Positions 19,188 through 28,753 of a DNA stretch of 64,000 nucleotides are shown piece by piece. Under the pieces are notes generated by a model. It made no database searches. It had not been told where the DNA came from and saw only the letters and a program-made list of their open reading frames with translations. The stretch is from Streptomyces niveus (GTDB lineage: Bacteria; Actinomycetota; Actinomycetes; Streptomycetales; Streptomycetaceae). Position 1 is the first letter of the stretch; every line of letters begins with the position of its first letter. A program made the position numbers and the translations under genes. The DNA lies in NCBI RefSeq assembly GCF_002009175.1, contig NZ_CP018047.1, positions 4,836,001-4,900,000 of the forward strand, read 5' to 3'.

Positions 19188-21740
19188 ATGGTGACATTCG
19201 CTCAGGCGCAGGAACGCGCGGACGAGTGGGTCAACGGCGACGTGCCCGCGTATCAGCACCGTGAGGTGCGGGTGCGGGAGTTCGAGCTGGGGTTCGTGGT
19301 GTGGGCGGAGGACCGCGCGGAGGGCCCGAGGTCGGACGGCGGGCTCCAGCGGCTGGTGATCGCCAGGGACAGCGGTGAGGCGACGCTGTGGCCGGGGCTG
19401 CCGGTGGGTGAGGTGATCCGGCGGTACGAGGAGGAGTACGGGTCGCAGGCGCAGGCCCCGGAGCCGCCGCGGGCGCCGCAGCGCATCGATCTGAATCAGA
19501 CGTCGTTCCTGCTGACGCCGCCGGAGTGGCTGCAGGACGCGGCGGACAGGATGGGCGTTCCGGGGTCGCCCTCGGCGTCGGCCTCGTCTTCCTCGGCGGC
19601 GGGCGCGGGCTCGCCCTCGGGCTCGGGGGCGGGTGCCGGTGCGGGCGCGGGTTCCTCCGGCGGCGGGTACGGGCAGGGTGCGTCCCCGGCGCCGGTCTCG
19701 GCGTCGCAGAGCAGCAGTTCGCCGTGGCCCGACGCCGACCGCAGCGGGGACCACGGGCCCGCGGGGGCCGGCGGTGCGCCGCAGGCCGGGGCGACGCCCT
19801 GGGCCGGTACGGACACCAACGCCGCCGGTGAGGACGTGTCGGTGGGCCTTCCGGCGACGGTCTTCGCACCGCCGCTCTCGGGCGCGGACGACGACGACAC
19901 CCCGCCGCCCGGTGTGGCGGCGGACGCGCCGACGGCGCTGATGTCGGGTGGCAGCCATCTGCCGCGTACGGCCATGGCCCCGGCTCTCGGCTCGGGGAGT
20001 CCCGATCGGGGCGGGCCGGTTGCGCCCGGTCCCGGGTCCGGTCCCGGTGACATCGCCGACGCGGCGACGAGCAAGGCGACGGCGCCGCCGCGCGGTGCGC
20101 GTGGCGCGGGCCCTTCGACCCCGCCGCCGCCCGGTGCTCCCGGCGTGCCCGGAGTTCCCGGCCCGCCCGGTCCGCCCGGCGCGCCTGCCGGTGGGTACCA
20201 GCCGACGCAGCTCGCCCCGCACCTCGGTCCGGGTGGTCCCGGCGGTCCCGGAGCTCCGCAGCCGCCGGGTCCTCCCGGTGCCCCCGGTGCTCCTGGTACG
20301 CCGCCGCCCGGTGGTGTGCACCACGCGGCGACGATGTTCGCGGACCCGAGCCAGGGCGGTCAGACCCCGTCGTCGGGCGGCCCTCGTCCGCCGGGCCCGC
20401 CGGGTCCCCCCGGCGCTCCAGGGATGCCGCCGGGTCCTCCCGGGCCTCCCGGCGTTCCCGGTACGCCGCCGCCCGGCGGTGTCCACCACGCGGCCACGAT
20501 GTTTGCGGACCCGAGCCAGGGTGGTCAGCACGGTGTTCCCGGTGCGCCCCCCGGTTCTCCCGGCATACCGCCGGGTCCTCCCGGTGCGCCCGGCGCCCCT
20601 GGTGCTCCCGGTACGCCGCCGCCCGGTGGTGTCCACCACGCCGCGACGATGCTGGCCGGCCCCGGTGCCGTACCCGGTCCGCCGCCCGGTGCCCCCGGTC
20701 CGCATCCGCCCGGCCCGCCCGGCGCCCCGCCCGGCTCGTACGGCTATCCGCAGCAGCCCACCGGCCTGCCGACGGTCGGCCCCGGCTATCAGGCCGTACT
20801 GCGCTACCGCGCGCCCGACGGTTCCGAGGCCCAGCTGATCCGCCGCTCGGCGCCCGGCACTCCGCACCCCGAGTGGCAGATCCTGCACGAGCTGCGCGCC
20901 ATGAACGTGCCGCCGCAGCAGGTGCTCGAACTCCACACGGAGCTGGAGTCCTGCGAGCTGCCCGGTGGTTACTGCGCGCGGATGATCCGCGAGACCTGGC
21001 CGCAGGTGCGGATCACCAGCGTCGCCCCGTACGGCAGGGACCACTCCAGCCGCCAGCAGGGCATGCAGCATCTGCTCACCCACCAGGGCGAGTTGCACCA
21101 GGTCGCGGACGGTCCGGCGCGGCCGGCGCCGGTACGCGCCCCGCTGCCGCAGGTGCCGCCCGCGCAGCCGGTCCCGCCGGAGGCGATCGCGCAGGAGCTG
21201 GCGGGCGCGTTCGGCCCGCAGGGCATCTGCCGCTTCGACCAGCGGGCGGTCTCCCGGCAGGGCGTACCGGAAGTCGTGGCGCGCACGCTCGTGTGGGCTG
21301 GGCTGCCGGGCGACTTCGGCCCGTTCTTCTGGGCGCAGCCCCCGCAGCCGGTGGTGCCGACGCTCGCCGAGCTGGCCGCGCAGCGGCAGGTGCAGCCGGC
21401 GGCGGACGCGGGCTCGTACCTGGTGATGGGCAGCGACTTCGGCCGGGCGATCTGTGTCCAGTACGGCACGGCGCACATCATGGCCGTGTCGGTCGAGACG
21501 GGTCCGGGCGGTCAGACGATTCCGCCGCAGTTCGTGAACACCGGGCTGCCGGAGTTCACTCGCTCGATGGCGCTGCTCGGCCGCATGTGGCGACTGCGTT
21601 TCGGTCTGAATCCGGAGCAGGCGGGCCGCTGGACGGTCGACTTCCAGGCGCAGCTCGCCGCGATCGATCCGGCGGCGCTGTCGTCGCCGGAGAGCTGGTG
21701 GTCGGTGCTGCTGGAGCAGATGTGGGACGGGCTGCTCTGA
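19188..21740 (+). CDS. Multidomain protein: Imm35-like, collagen-like linker, deaminase-like and SUKH-4-like domains
   Basis: This is an 850-residue mosaic. Residues 1-90 resemble Imm35/YrhB immunity domains (ELGFVVWAEDRAEG, LPVGEVIRRYEEEYG). Residues about 115-530 are a Pro/Gly-rich collagen-like linker with PGPPGPPG runs. From about 532 comes a domain with HELRAMNVPP and SCELPGGYCARMI, like the Cys pair of toxin deaminases, ending ITSVAPYGRD. From about 744, YLVMGSDFGRAICV to the C-terminus resembles SUKH-4. ATG 19188 was preferred to ATG 19179, which overlaps the preceding stop, because GGAGG is nine bases from the former. No signal peptide is seen. Confidence 0.65.
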   Translation: MVTFAQAQERADEWVNGDVPAYQHREVRVREFELGFVVWAEDRAEGPRSDGGLQRLVIARDSGEATLWPGLPVGEVIRRYEEEYGSQAQAPEPPRAPQRIDLNQTSFLLTPPEWLQDAADRMGVPGSPSASASSSSAAGAGSPSGSGAGAGAGAGSSGGGYGQGASPAPVSASQSSSSPWPDADRSGDHGPAGAGGAPQAGATPWAGTDTNAAGEDVSVGLPATVFAPPLSGADDDDTPPPGVAADAPTALMSGGSHLPRTAMAPALGSGSPDRGGPVAPGPGSGPGDIADAATSKATAPPRGARGAGPSTPPPPGAPGVPGVPGPPGPPGAPAGGYQPTQLAPHLGPGGPGGPGAPQPPGPPGAPGAPGTPPPGGVHHAATMFADPSQGGQTPSSGGPRPPGPPGPPGAPGMPPGPPGPPGVPGTPPPGGVHHAATMFADPSQGGQHGVPGAPPGSPGIPPGPPGAPGAPGAPGTPPPGGVHHAATMLAGPGAVPGPPPGAPGPHPPGPPGAPPGSYGYPQQPTGLPTVGPGYQAVLRYRAPDGSEAQLIRRSAPGTPHPEWQILHELRAMNVPPQQVLELHTELESCELPGGYCARMIRETWPQVRITSVAPYGRDHSSRQQGMQHLLTHQGELHQVADGPARPAPVRAPLPQVPPAQPVPPEAIAQELAGAFGPQGICRFDQRAVSRQGVPEVVARTLVWAGLPGDFGPFFWAQPPQPVVPTLAELAAQRQVQPAADAGSYLVMGSDFGRAICVQYGTAHIMAVSVETGPGGQTIPPQFVNTGLPEFTRSMALLGRMWRLRFGLNPEQAGRWTVDFQAQLAAIDPAALSSPESWWSVLLEQMWDGLL
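20295..20665. repeat. Three copies of a coding module within the collagen-like linker
   Basis: Copies start at 20295, 20460 and 20610. Each encodes GTPPPGGVHHAATM; the first two continue FADPSQGGQ and the third LAGPGAVPG. The copies are separated by PGPPG-rich stretches, so the linker grew by unequal duplication of a unit of about 150-165 bases. Confidence 0.85.
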
Positions 21741-22031
21741 CCGTACGGCCGGTGCTCAGGCCGTACGGAGCCGGTCCGGCGGTGCCGGTCGGGCGGTGAG
21801 ATCCGCCACGTACGACCCCGCGCGCAGGCGCCCCCGTGGTTCACGGTGGGCGCCTTCGCCGTTCCGGTACCGGGATCGGGGGATGGCTTGAACACGTCGG
21901 CCGCGTCATCGGTACGGAAGCGGCGTCGGGCGCCTGGCGTCAAATGCCGCATCCTTGAGAAGGATGGACGGGTGGGGCGTTTCGTAAGGACGTCTCCTCT
22001 CGTCACCATCGGTCGGAGAGAGGCTTCACGA

Positions 22032-22955
22032 ATGGCTGCTGCACGGGCTTCGGCTCACGGCTTCGATCCCGTCTGGGGCCGTGGTTACCGCCCCGAGCAG
22101 GTCGACCGGCGGGTCACGGAGCTGGCCAGGGACCGCGAGGACGCCCAGGCGCACGAGCAGCGGCTCATGGAGCTGACCGGGCGTCTGGAGGCGGAGGCCG
22201 AACTGCTGCGCCGGCAGGTCGAGGCGCTGCCTCCGCAGACGTACGACTCCCTGAGCGACCGCGCCCGGCAGATCCTGGCTCTGGCCGCCGAGGAGGCGGA
22301 CGCGGCGCGTACGGCCGCGCGTGAGGACTCGCAGGCGCTGTCCGACGAGGCGGACGACGCGGGCCGACGGACGCGCGAGGCGGCCCGCGCGGACGCGGAG
22401 GCGGTCACGGCCGACGCGGACGCGCACGCGACACGGACGGTGGAGGGCGCGCGGGGCGCGGCCGACGAGCTGCGTACGGCCGCGCGCCGGGACGCCGGGG
22501 ACGTACGGGGCGCGGCGCTGGCCCGCTTCGACGAGATCCGGCGGCGTACGGAGGCGCTGCTCACCGAGTTGTCGCAGGAGCACGCGGAGCGACTGGCCGC
22601 GACGACGCGGGAGCTCACCGGCCTGGACGCGGCGGCGCAGGCCCGTGAGACGGAGCTGGCCACCCGCTCGGACGCTCAACTCGCGGAGGCCAGGCGTGCT
22701 TTCGCGGAGGCGGAGGAGAACGCCCGCCATATCCGGGAGGACGCGGCGGCTCGTGCCGAGGACCTGATCGGGCGGGCGCGGGCGGCGCAGGAGCGGACCG
22801 TACGGGAGACGGAGCGGATCCTTCGGGAGCACACCGAGGCCCGTGAGGAGGTGCGGGCACGGATGACGCATGTCCGTAACAGCCTGGCGGCGTTGACGGG
22901 CCGGGCTCCCGCGGAGGACGGCGCGGCTCCGTCCGGCGAGGGAGAGCCCTCTTAA
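22032..22955 (+). CDS. Coiled-coil protein of the streptomycete 'cellulose-binding protein' type
   Basis: The 307-residue protein has an N-terminal FDPVWGRGYRPEQVDRRVTE segment that resembles the lipid-binding start of DivIVA-like proteins. A nearly continuous Ala/Glu/Arg coiled coil follows (about 30-290), and the tail is short and polar. Proteins of this look are annotated as cellulose-binding in Streptomyces on historical grounds; a structural role in the cytoplasm or at the membrane is more plausible. ATG 22032 has AGAGAGG upstream. It converges on the MFS gene with 15 bases between stops. Confidence 0.7.
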   Translation: MAAARASAHGFDPVWGRGYRPEQVDRRVTELARDREDAQAHEQRLMELTGRLEAEAELLRRQVEALPPQTYDSLSDRARQILALAAEEADAARTAAREDSQALSDEADDAGRRTREAARADAEAVTADADAHATRTVEGARGAADELRTAARRDAGDVRGAALARFDEIRRRTEALLTELSQEHAERLAATTRELTGLDAAAQARETELATRSDAQLAEARRAFAEAEENARHIREDAAARAEDLIGRARAAQERTVRETERILREHTEAREEVRARMTHVRNSLAALTGRAPAEDGAAPSGEGEPS

Positions 22956-22970
22956 GGAGGAGCCCGTTCC

Positions 22971-24611
22971 TCAGGAGGCGTCCGTCGCCGCGTCGCTCGC
23001 CTTGTTCGGCCGGGTGTCGGGGGCCGGATCCGGTGCGGGGTCCTGGTGGACGGGGAAGCGGCGCGGCGCCACGAAGAGGAGCACCAGCAGACAGAGCGCT
23101 GCGGCGCCGGCCGCTCCGAGGAAGACGGCGTCGACCGCGGAGTCGACCGCGCGGCGCAGGAAGTCGGCCGCGCGGGCGGTGAGGGCCGCCGGGTCGTCCA
23201 GGGCGTGTGCCACGGAGTCGAGGTCGCGCGGGAGGCCGTCGCCGGGCGCGTCGGCGAGCCTGTTGGTGAGGATGCCGTTGGCCAGCGCCCCGAAGAGCGC
23301 GGCGCCGACGCTCTGGCCGAGCTGGCGGCAGAAGAGTATCGACGCGGTGGCCGTACCGCGCTCCGACCAGCCGACCGTTCCCTGTACGGCGATGATCAGC
23401 GGGAGCTGGAACAGCCCGAGCGCCCCGCCGAGCAGCAGCATCAGCAGCGCGGGCTGCCACGCCTGGCCGGGGAAGGGCAGCAGGGGGAACGCCAGCAGGA
23501 CCAGCAGGGCGAAGGACATGCCGGTGATCGCGGTGCGGCGGAAGCCGACGCGGTTGTAGACGCGGTCGGAGAGGGCCGCGCTGATCGGCCAGGTCAGGGT
23601 CATCGCGGAGAGGACGAAGCCGGCGGCTATCGGACCGAGGCCGAGGACGGACTGGGCGTACGTCGGCAGGAAGACCGTCGGGGCGATCATCAGCAGCCCG
23701 AGCGCGCCGAGCGCGAGGTTCACCGCGGCGATGGGGCGGCGGCGCCAGACCCAGCCGGGGATGATCGGCTCGGCCGCGCGCCGTTCGACGAGGAAGGTCA
23801 CGACGGCGAGCAGAGCGGTGCCGGCGAGGAGCGCGAGCGAGGGGGCGGAGAGCCAGGGCCAGGCGACACCGCCCTGCACGAGGGCGGTGACCAGGAGCGT
23901 GCCGGTGGCGAAGACGGCGAGCGCGCCCGCCCAGTCGACACGGGGGCGGGGCGGGGACGGGGCGCCGGTCGCGGGGCGGGGACCCCGCTCCGTACGCGCG
24001 GTGTCCCCATTCTCGCGGGCGCGTGTGCGGCCGGGCTCGTGGAGGTGGCGGACGGTGAGGTAGAGCGCGAGCGCGCCCACCGGCAGATTGATCAGGAAGA
24101 TCCAGCGCCAGTCGGCGTACCCCGCGAGCAGTCCGCCGATCGCCGGGCCCGCGATGGAGGACGTGGCCCAGACGGTGGAGAGCTTGGCCTGGATCTTGGG
24201 GCGTTCCTTCAGGGGGTAGAGGTCGGCGGCGATGGTCTGGACGGTGCCCTGGATCGCGCCGCCGCCGAGGCCCTGGACGACGCGGAAGGCGATCAGGGAG
24301 CCCATGTTCCACGCGGTGGCGCAGAGGACCGAGCCGATGAGGAAGAGGATGATGCCCGCGATCAGCACGGGCTTGCGGCCGAAGGTGTCGGAGAGCTTTC
24401 CGTACACGGGGAGGGTGACCGTCGCGGCGAGCAGATAGCCGGAGAAGAGCCAGGAGAAGACGGAGAAGCCCCCGAGGTCCCCGACGATCTGCGGGACGGC
24501 GGTGGAGAGGATCGTGCCGTCGAGCGCGGCCAGCGCCATGCCGAGCATCAGAGCGGCGACGACGGGACCGCGGCGGCGCTCGGGCGTGGGGCGCTCGGGT
24601 ATGGCGGTCAC
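22971..24611 (-). CDS. MFS drug-efflux transporter, DHA2 (14-span, EmrB/QacA-like)
   Basis: This 546-residue proton antiporter has about 14 membrane segments. LAALDGTILSTAVPQIVGDL is the antiporter motif D1 region, GKLSDTFGRKPVL is motif A and RVVQGLGGGAIQGTVQTI is motif B. Such pumps export hydrophobic drugs; the substrate here is unknown. There is no adjacent TetR or MarR regulator, which is unusual for the type. The C-terminal cytoplasmic tail is rich in Asp/Pro. Confidence 0.92.
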   Translation of the reverse strand: MTAIPERPTPERRRGPVVAALMLGMALAALDGTILSTAVPQIVGDLGGFSVFSWLFSGYLLAATVTLPVYGKLSDTFGRKPVLIAGIILFLIGSVLCATAWNMGSLIAFRVVQGLGGGAIQGTVQTIAADLYPLKERPKIQAKLSTVWATSSIAGPAIGGLLAGYADWRWIFLINLPVGALALYLTVRHLHEPGRTRARENGDTARTERGPRPATGAPSPPRPRVDWAGALAVFATGTLLVTALVQGGVAWPWLSAPSLALLAGTALLAVVTFLVERRAAEPIIPGWVWRRRPIAAVNLALGALGLLMIAPTVFLPTYAQSVLGLGPIAAGFVLSAMTLTWPISAALSDRVYNRVGFRRTAITGMSFALLVLLAFPLLPFPGQAWQPALLMLLLGGALGLFQLPLIIAVQGTVGWSERGTATASILFCRQLGQSVGAALFGALANGILTNRLADAPGDGLPRDLDSVAHALDDPAALTARAADFLRRAVDSAVDAVFLGAAGAAALCLLVLLFVAPRRFPVHQDPAPDPAPDTRPNKASDAATDAS

Positions 24612-25145
24612 AGAATCCCTTCCCTATGCAGGTATCTCCCCGGACACCATCTCACTTGACCCTCCCGTCGCGGCAGGGTGCAGCCTTCGACCCCGGAGGG
24701 AACCCTCAGGGCGGCTCCACCCGGGGGTGGAGAGCCCTTGGGTGGTTGTCCCTACTTACGGCCAGGGACGGTTCGTCCCGCTGGAGGAGGAGAAGAGGCG
24801 TGCCCGTTCTTTAAGTTGGTCTTACACCGCAGGGGGGCCGGTCGGGGGGCCGGGCGCGGTGAGGGGGAGCGGGCCCGAGGGGGGCTACCACCCGGAAATC
24901 CTGAGGAAAACCCCAGCAGAAGTCTGAGTTTTTCCCCAGGGCGCCGGAGGGGCTCGGGCGCGCAGACTCAAGTCGGAGCCGGAAGGTGCACTCACCGGCC
25001 CGTCTGCCGCACGACGGCCGGTCGCGTGACACCACGTCGCGCGACCGCCCGTCGCACCACCGACACATCAGCACACCACCACACAGCGCGGGGCGCGCAG
25101 CGCGCCTCACGACGCCTGATTATCAACGGACTTAGGAGACTTACC
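24612..25145. other. 534-base intergenic region upstream of the ABC operon
   Basis: This stretch is divergent between the MFS gene and the ABC ATPase gene and must hold both promoters. It has patches of lower GC (TTCTTTAAGTTGGTCTTACACC near 24806-24827; GTCTGAGTTTTTCCCC near 24922-24937) but no convincing open frame, tRNA, riboswitch core or long inverted repeat. The frame of the ATPase gene happens to stay open through it, which is a GC artefact. Confidence 0.6.
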
Positions 25146-25934
25146 GTGACAACGGCTGTAACCATCCCCAAGCACGGGGGCACGGGAGGGCGTTTGGCCG
25201 TCGCCGCGCGAGCGCGACAGGTCGTCAAGGCCTACGGCTCGGGGGAGACCCGGATCGTCGCGCTCGACCATGTCGATGTGGACATCGCCCGAGGGCAGTT
25301 CACCGCGATCATGGGCCCGTCGGGCTCCGGCAAGTCGACGCTGATGCACTGCCTCGCCGGGCTCGACACCGTGACCTCGGGGGAGATCTATCTCGACGAG
25401 ACCGAGATCACGAAGCTCAAGGACAAGAAGCTCACGCAGCTGCGCAGGGACCGGATCGGCTTCATCTTCCAGGCCTACAACCTGCTGCCGACGCTGAACG
25501 CCCTGGAGAACATCACGCTGCCCATGGACATAGCGGGCCGCAAGCCCGACCGGCAGTGGCTCCAGCGGGTGGTGGAGACGGTCGGTCTGGCCGAGCGCCT
25601 GAAGCACCGGCCGACCCAGTTGTCCGGTGGTCAGCAGCAGCGTGTGGCGGTCGCCCGCGCGCTCGCCGCCCGGCCCGAGATCATCTTCGGTGACGAGCCG
25701 ACCGGGAACCTGGACTCGCGGGCCGGCGCCGAGGTGCTGAACTTCCTGCGCAAGTCGGTGGACGAGCTGGGGCAGACCATGGTGATGGTCACGCACGACC
25801 CGGTCGCCGCCTCCTACGCGGACCGGGTGCTGTATCTCGCCGACGGCCGGATCGTCGACGAGATGCGCAGCCCGACCGCCGAGCAGGTCCTCGACCGTAT
25901 GAAGAACTTCGACGCTCGGGGGCGGACGTCGTGA
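25146..25934 (+). CDS. ABC transporter ATP-binding protein, MacB/LolD type
   Basis: This 262-residue ATPase has Walker A GPSGSGKST (57-65), the Q-loop FIFQAYNLLPTLNALEN, signature LSGGQQQRVAVARAL, Walker B IIFGDEP and H-loop MVTHDP. The class partners FtsX/MacB permeases to export lipids, peptides or drugs, or to signal rather than transport. GTG 25146 follows TTAGGAGA. Its stop overlaps the GTG of the permease gene, so the two are one operon. Confidence 0.94.
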   Translation: MTTAVTIPKHGGTGGRLAVAARARQVVKAYGSGETRIVALDHVDVDIARGQFTAIMGPSGSGKSTLMHCLAGLDTVTSGEIYLDETEITKLKDKKLTQLRRDRIGFIFQAYNLLPTLNALENITLPMDIAGRKPDRQWLQRVVETVGLAERLKHRPTQLSGGQQQRVAVARALAARPEIIFGDEPTGNLDSRAGAEVLNFLRKSVDELGQTMVMVTHDPVAASYADRVLYLADGRIVDEMRSPTAEQVLDRMKNFDARGRTS

Positions 25935-28507
25935 CTGTCGTCAAGACCTCCGTGCGCAACTTCCTCGCGCACAAGGGCCGCATGGCCCTCTCGGCCGTCG
26001 CCGTTCTGCTGTCGGTGGCGTTCGTCTCGGGGACGCTCGTCTTCACCGACACCATGAACACCACGTTCGACAAGCTCTTCGCCTCGACGTCGTCCGACGT
26101 CACCGTCAGCCCCAAGGGCGCGGCGGCGGCCGACGAGGCGCCGTCACAGACCGGCAAGCCCGAGGCGCTGCCGGCGTCCGTCGTCGGACGCGTCGAGAAG
26201 TCGCCGGGCGTGAAGTCCGCCGAGGGCGCCGTCAGCAGCATGAGTGTCACGGTCGTCGACACGGAGAACAAGAACGTGGGCGCGACCTCCGGCGCCCCGA
26301 CGATCGCGGGCAACTGGACGGAGAACGACCTCAGGTCGATGGAGATCACCTCCGGGCACGCCCCGCGCGGTCCCACCGAGGTCATGGTCGACGCCGACAC
26401 CGCGGACAAGCACGACCTGAAGCTCGGCGACGAGCTGCGCACCATCGTGGTCACGGGCGACCTCAGGGCGAAGATCGTCGGCATCGCCACCTTCAAGGTG
26501 ACCAACCCGGGCGCCACCGTCCTCTACTTCGACACCGAGACCGCCCAGCGTGGACTCCTCGGCGAGACGGGTCTCTTCACACAGATCAACGTCGTGGCCG
26601 ACGACGGGGTGAGCGATGCCCAGCTGAAGGCGGACCTGGCCGGATCGCTCGGGGGCACGTACAAGCTCCAGACGCAGAAGGAGATGGCGGACGCGGGCCG
26701 GGACAGTGTCGGTTCGTTCCTCGACGTGATGAAGTACGCGATGCTCGGCTTCGCCGGGATCGCCTTCCTCGTCGGCATCTTCCTGATCGTCAACACCTTC
26801 TCCATGCTGGTCGCCCAGCGGACCCGCGAGATCGGTCTGATGCGGGCCATCGGGTCCAGCCGCAGGCAGGTCAACGGCTCGGTGCTGCTGGAGGCCGTCC
26901 TGCTCGGCATCGTCGGCTCCATCACCGGTGTCGCCGCGGGTGTCGGACTGGCCGTCGGTCTGATGGAACTGATGTCGTCCATGGGCATGGAGCTGTCCAC
27001 CCAGGACCTCACCGTGAAGTGGACGACCCCCGTGATCGGGCTGGCGCTCGGCGTCGTCGTCACCGTCCTCGCCGCGTACATACCGGCCCGCAGGGCCGGG
27101 AAGATCTCGCCGATGGCGGCCCTGCGCGACGCCGGTACACCGGCCGACGGCCGCGCCGGACGGATCCGGGGCACGATCGGTCTCGTCCTCACCGGCGGTG
27201 GCGCCGCCGCGCTTCTCACCTCGACGCGGGCCGAGAAGGCGAGCGAGGGATCGCTGTTCCTCGGCGGGGGCGTCGTGCTCACGCTCATCGGGTTCGTCGT
27301 CATCGGCCCGCTGCTCGCCGGCTTCTTCGTCCGGATCCTGAGCACCGTGGTGCTGCGGGGCTTCGGCCCGGTCGGCCGGATGGCCGAGCGCAACGCGCTG
27401 CGCAACCCGCGGCGCACGGGAGCCACGGGCGCTGCCCTGATGATCGGACTGGCCCTGGTGGCGTGCCTGTCGGTGGTCGGTTCGTCGATGGTCGCCTCGG
27501 CGACGGACGAGCTGGACAAGACCGTCGGCGCGGACTTCATCATCCAGTCCGACACCGGTCAGCCGATCGTGCCGCAGGCACAGAAGGCGCTGGAGCAGGC
27601 ACCCGGTATCGCGCACGTCACCGAGTACAAGATGGTCGAGGCGAAGCTGACCACGCCCGACGGGAAGACCGTCAGCGAGGACCTGGCGGCGGCCGACTCG
27701 ACGTACGCGCAGGATCTGCGCCGCGAGACCGTCGCGGGTGAGCTGTCCGCCGCGTACGACAAGGACTCCATGTCCGTCGGCGACACCTTCGCCGAGGAGC
27801 ACGGCGTCAAGGTCGGGGACGAGCTGACCGTCGCGTTCAAGGGTGGCGAGAGCGCGAAGCTCAAGGTTGCCGCGATCACGTCGGACGACGTGTCGGTGGA
27901 CAAGGGCGCCAAGTACACGTCCATAGCGACCGCCGAGCGGTATCTGCCGGCGGAGAGGGTGCCGAAGAACGTGATCATGTTCGCGGCGGCCGAGGACGGC
28001 AAGGAGAAGGAGGCGTACGCGGCGCTGAAGGACTCGCTCGCGGCGTACCCGCAGTACAAGGTGCAGGACCAGACGGACTTCAAGCAGGATCTGAAGGACC
28101 AGATCGGCCAACTGCTCAACATCGTCTACGGTCTGCTCGGACTCGCGATCATCGTCGCGGTGCTGGGTGTGGTGAACACCCTCGCGCTGTCGGTCGTGGA
28201 GCGGACCAGGGAGATCGGACTGCTGCGGGCCATCGGTCTGTCGCGCCGTCAACTGCGGCGCATGATCCGACTGGAGTCGGTCGTCATCGCCCTCTTCGGA
28301 GCCCTGCTCGGGCTCGGTCTGGGCATGGGCTGGGGCACGGCGGCACAGAAGCTCCTCGCCCTGGAGGGCCTGGAGGTCCTGGAGATCCCGTGGCCCACCA
28401 TCATCGGGGTGTTCGTGGCGTCGGCCTTCGTGGGACTGTTCGCCGCGCTCGTCCCGGCGTTCCGGGCCGGCCGGATGAACGTCTTGAATGCGATCGCCAC
28501 GGATTAG
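25931..28507 (+). CDS. ABC transporter permease, FtsX family, two-module
   Basis: The 858-residue partner of the preceding ATPase has an N-terminal span and extracellular MacB-like domain, a FtsX block (MLGFAGIAFLVGIFLIVNTF, TREIGLMRAIGSSRRQ), two central spans, a second extracellular domain and a second FtsX block (IVAVLGVVNTLALSV, TREIGLLRAIGLSRRQ). The repeated TREIGL.RAIG.SRRQ motif shows internal duplication. A long hairpin follows. As I recall, the S. coelicolor orthologue is next to mfd, whereas here about 21 kb intervene. Confidence 0.93.
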   Translation: MTVVKTSVRNFLAHKGRMALSAVAVLLSVAFVSGTLVFTDTMNTTFDKLFASTSSDVTVSPKGAAAADEAPSQTGKPEALPASVVGRVEKSPGVKSAEGAVSSMSVTVVDTENKNVGATSGAPTIAGNWTENDLRSMEITSGHAPRGPTEVMVDADTADKHDLKLGDELRTIVVTGDLRAKIVGIATFKVTNPGATVLYFDTETAQRGLLGETGLFTQINVVADDGVSDAQLKADLAGSLGGTYKLQTQKEMADAGRDSVGSFLDVMKYAMLGFAGIAFLVGIFLIVNTFSMLVAQRTREIGLMRAIGSSRRQVNGSVLLEAVLLGIVGSITGVAAGVGLAVGLMELMSSMGMELSTQDLTVKWTTPVIGLALGVVVTVLAAYIPARRAGKISPMAALRDAGTPADGRAGRIRGTIGLVLTGGGAAALLTSTRAEKASEGSLFLGGGVVLTLIGFVVIGPLLAGFFVRILSTVVLRGFGPVGRMAERNALRNPRRTGATGAALMIGLALVACLSVVGSSMVASATDELDKTVGADFIIQSDTGQPIVPQAQKALEQAPGIAHVTEYKMVEAKLTTPDGKTVSEDLAAADSTYAQDLRRETVAGELSAAYDKDSMSVGDTFAEEHGVKVGDELTVAFKGGESAKLKVAAITSDDVSVDKGAKYTSIATAERYLPAERVPKNVIMFAAAEDGKEKEAYAALKDSLAAYPQYKVQDQTDFKQDLKDQIGQLLNIVYGLLGLAIIVAVLGVVNTLALSVVERTREIGLLRAIGLSRRQLRRMIRLESVVIALFGALLGLGLGMGWGTAAQKLLALEGLEVLEIPWPTIIGVFVASAFVGLFAALVPAFRAGRMNVLNAIATD

Positions 28508-28559
28508 CGGTGCCCGGCGGTGACCGACCCGCCGCCACCGGCACCCCCTAGGTGATTTT

Positions 28560-28596
28560 CGGCTCCGGTGGGCGTCCTCGACGCCCACCGGAGCCG
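28560..28596 (+). terminator. Strong hairpin terminator after the ABC operon
   Basis: There is a perfect 16-base stem starting CGGCTCCGGTGGGCGT (28560-28575) with a CCTCG loop, followed by TTCTTGTCTTCC. It lies 53 bases after the permease stop and insulates the ABC operon from the RiPP cluster. Confidence 0.9.
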
Positions 28597-28622
28597 TTCT
28601 TGTCTTCCCTGGTCAGAGCGGT

Positions 28623-28697
28623 GCTGACAACAAGCTGCGCGCGTAGATGCAGCAAGCTGACACGTTCCGGCCCCCCATTTCGAGACACCCGCTGTCA
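28623..28697 (+). promoter_or_regulatory. Candidate cluster-regulator sites (GCTGACA/GCTGTCA) before the SARP operon
   Basis: GCTGACA occurs at 28623 and 28656 (33 bases, about three helical turns, apart) and GCTGTCA at 28691. The same heptamer family recurs in the precursor/M20 divergent promoter at 46395-46447. Shared heptamers at helical spacing are typical of SARP binding sites. This is inferred from recurrence only; the start site is not known. Confidence 0.4.
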
Positions 28698-28753
28698 TCG
28701 TCGTGCCACCGGAAAGCGATCCGGTCCGACGGAACGATTCAACAGGGGGAATT

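Noticed and set aside
20295..20665. CRISPR-like repeat array
   Set aside because: Repeats are in frame, coding, few and unequal in spacing, and no cas gene is present.
18912..21476. Minus-strand open frame opposite the collagen-like gene
   Set aside because: Arg/Gly repeats mirror the Pro/Gly coding repeats of the other strand; no domain seen.
24612..25145. Riboswitch or leader peptide before the ABC operon
   Set aside because: No conserved aptamer core, attenuator hairpin pair or convincing short frame was visible by eye.
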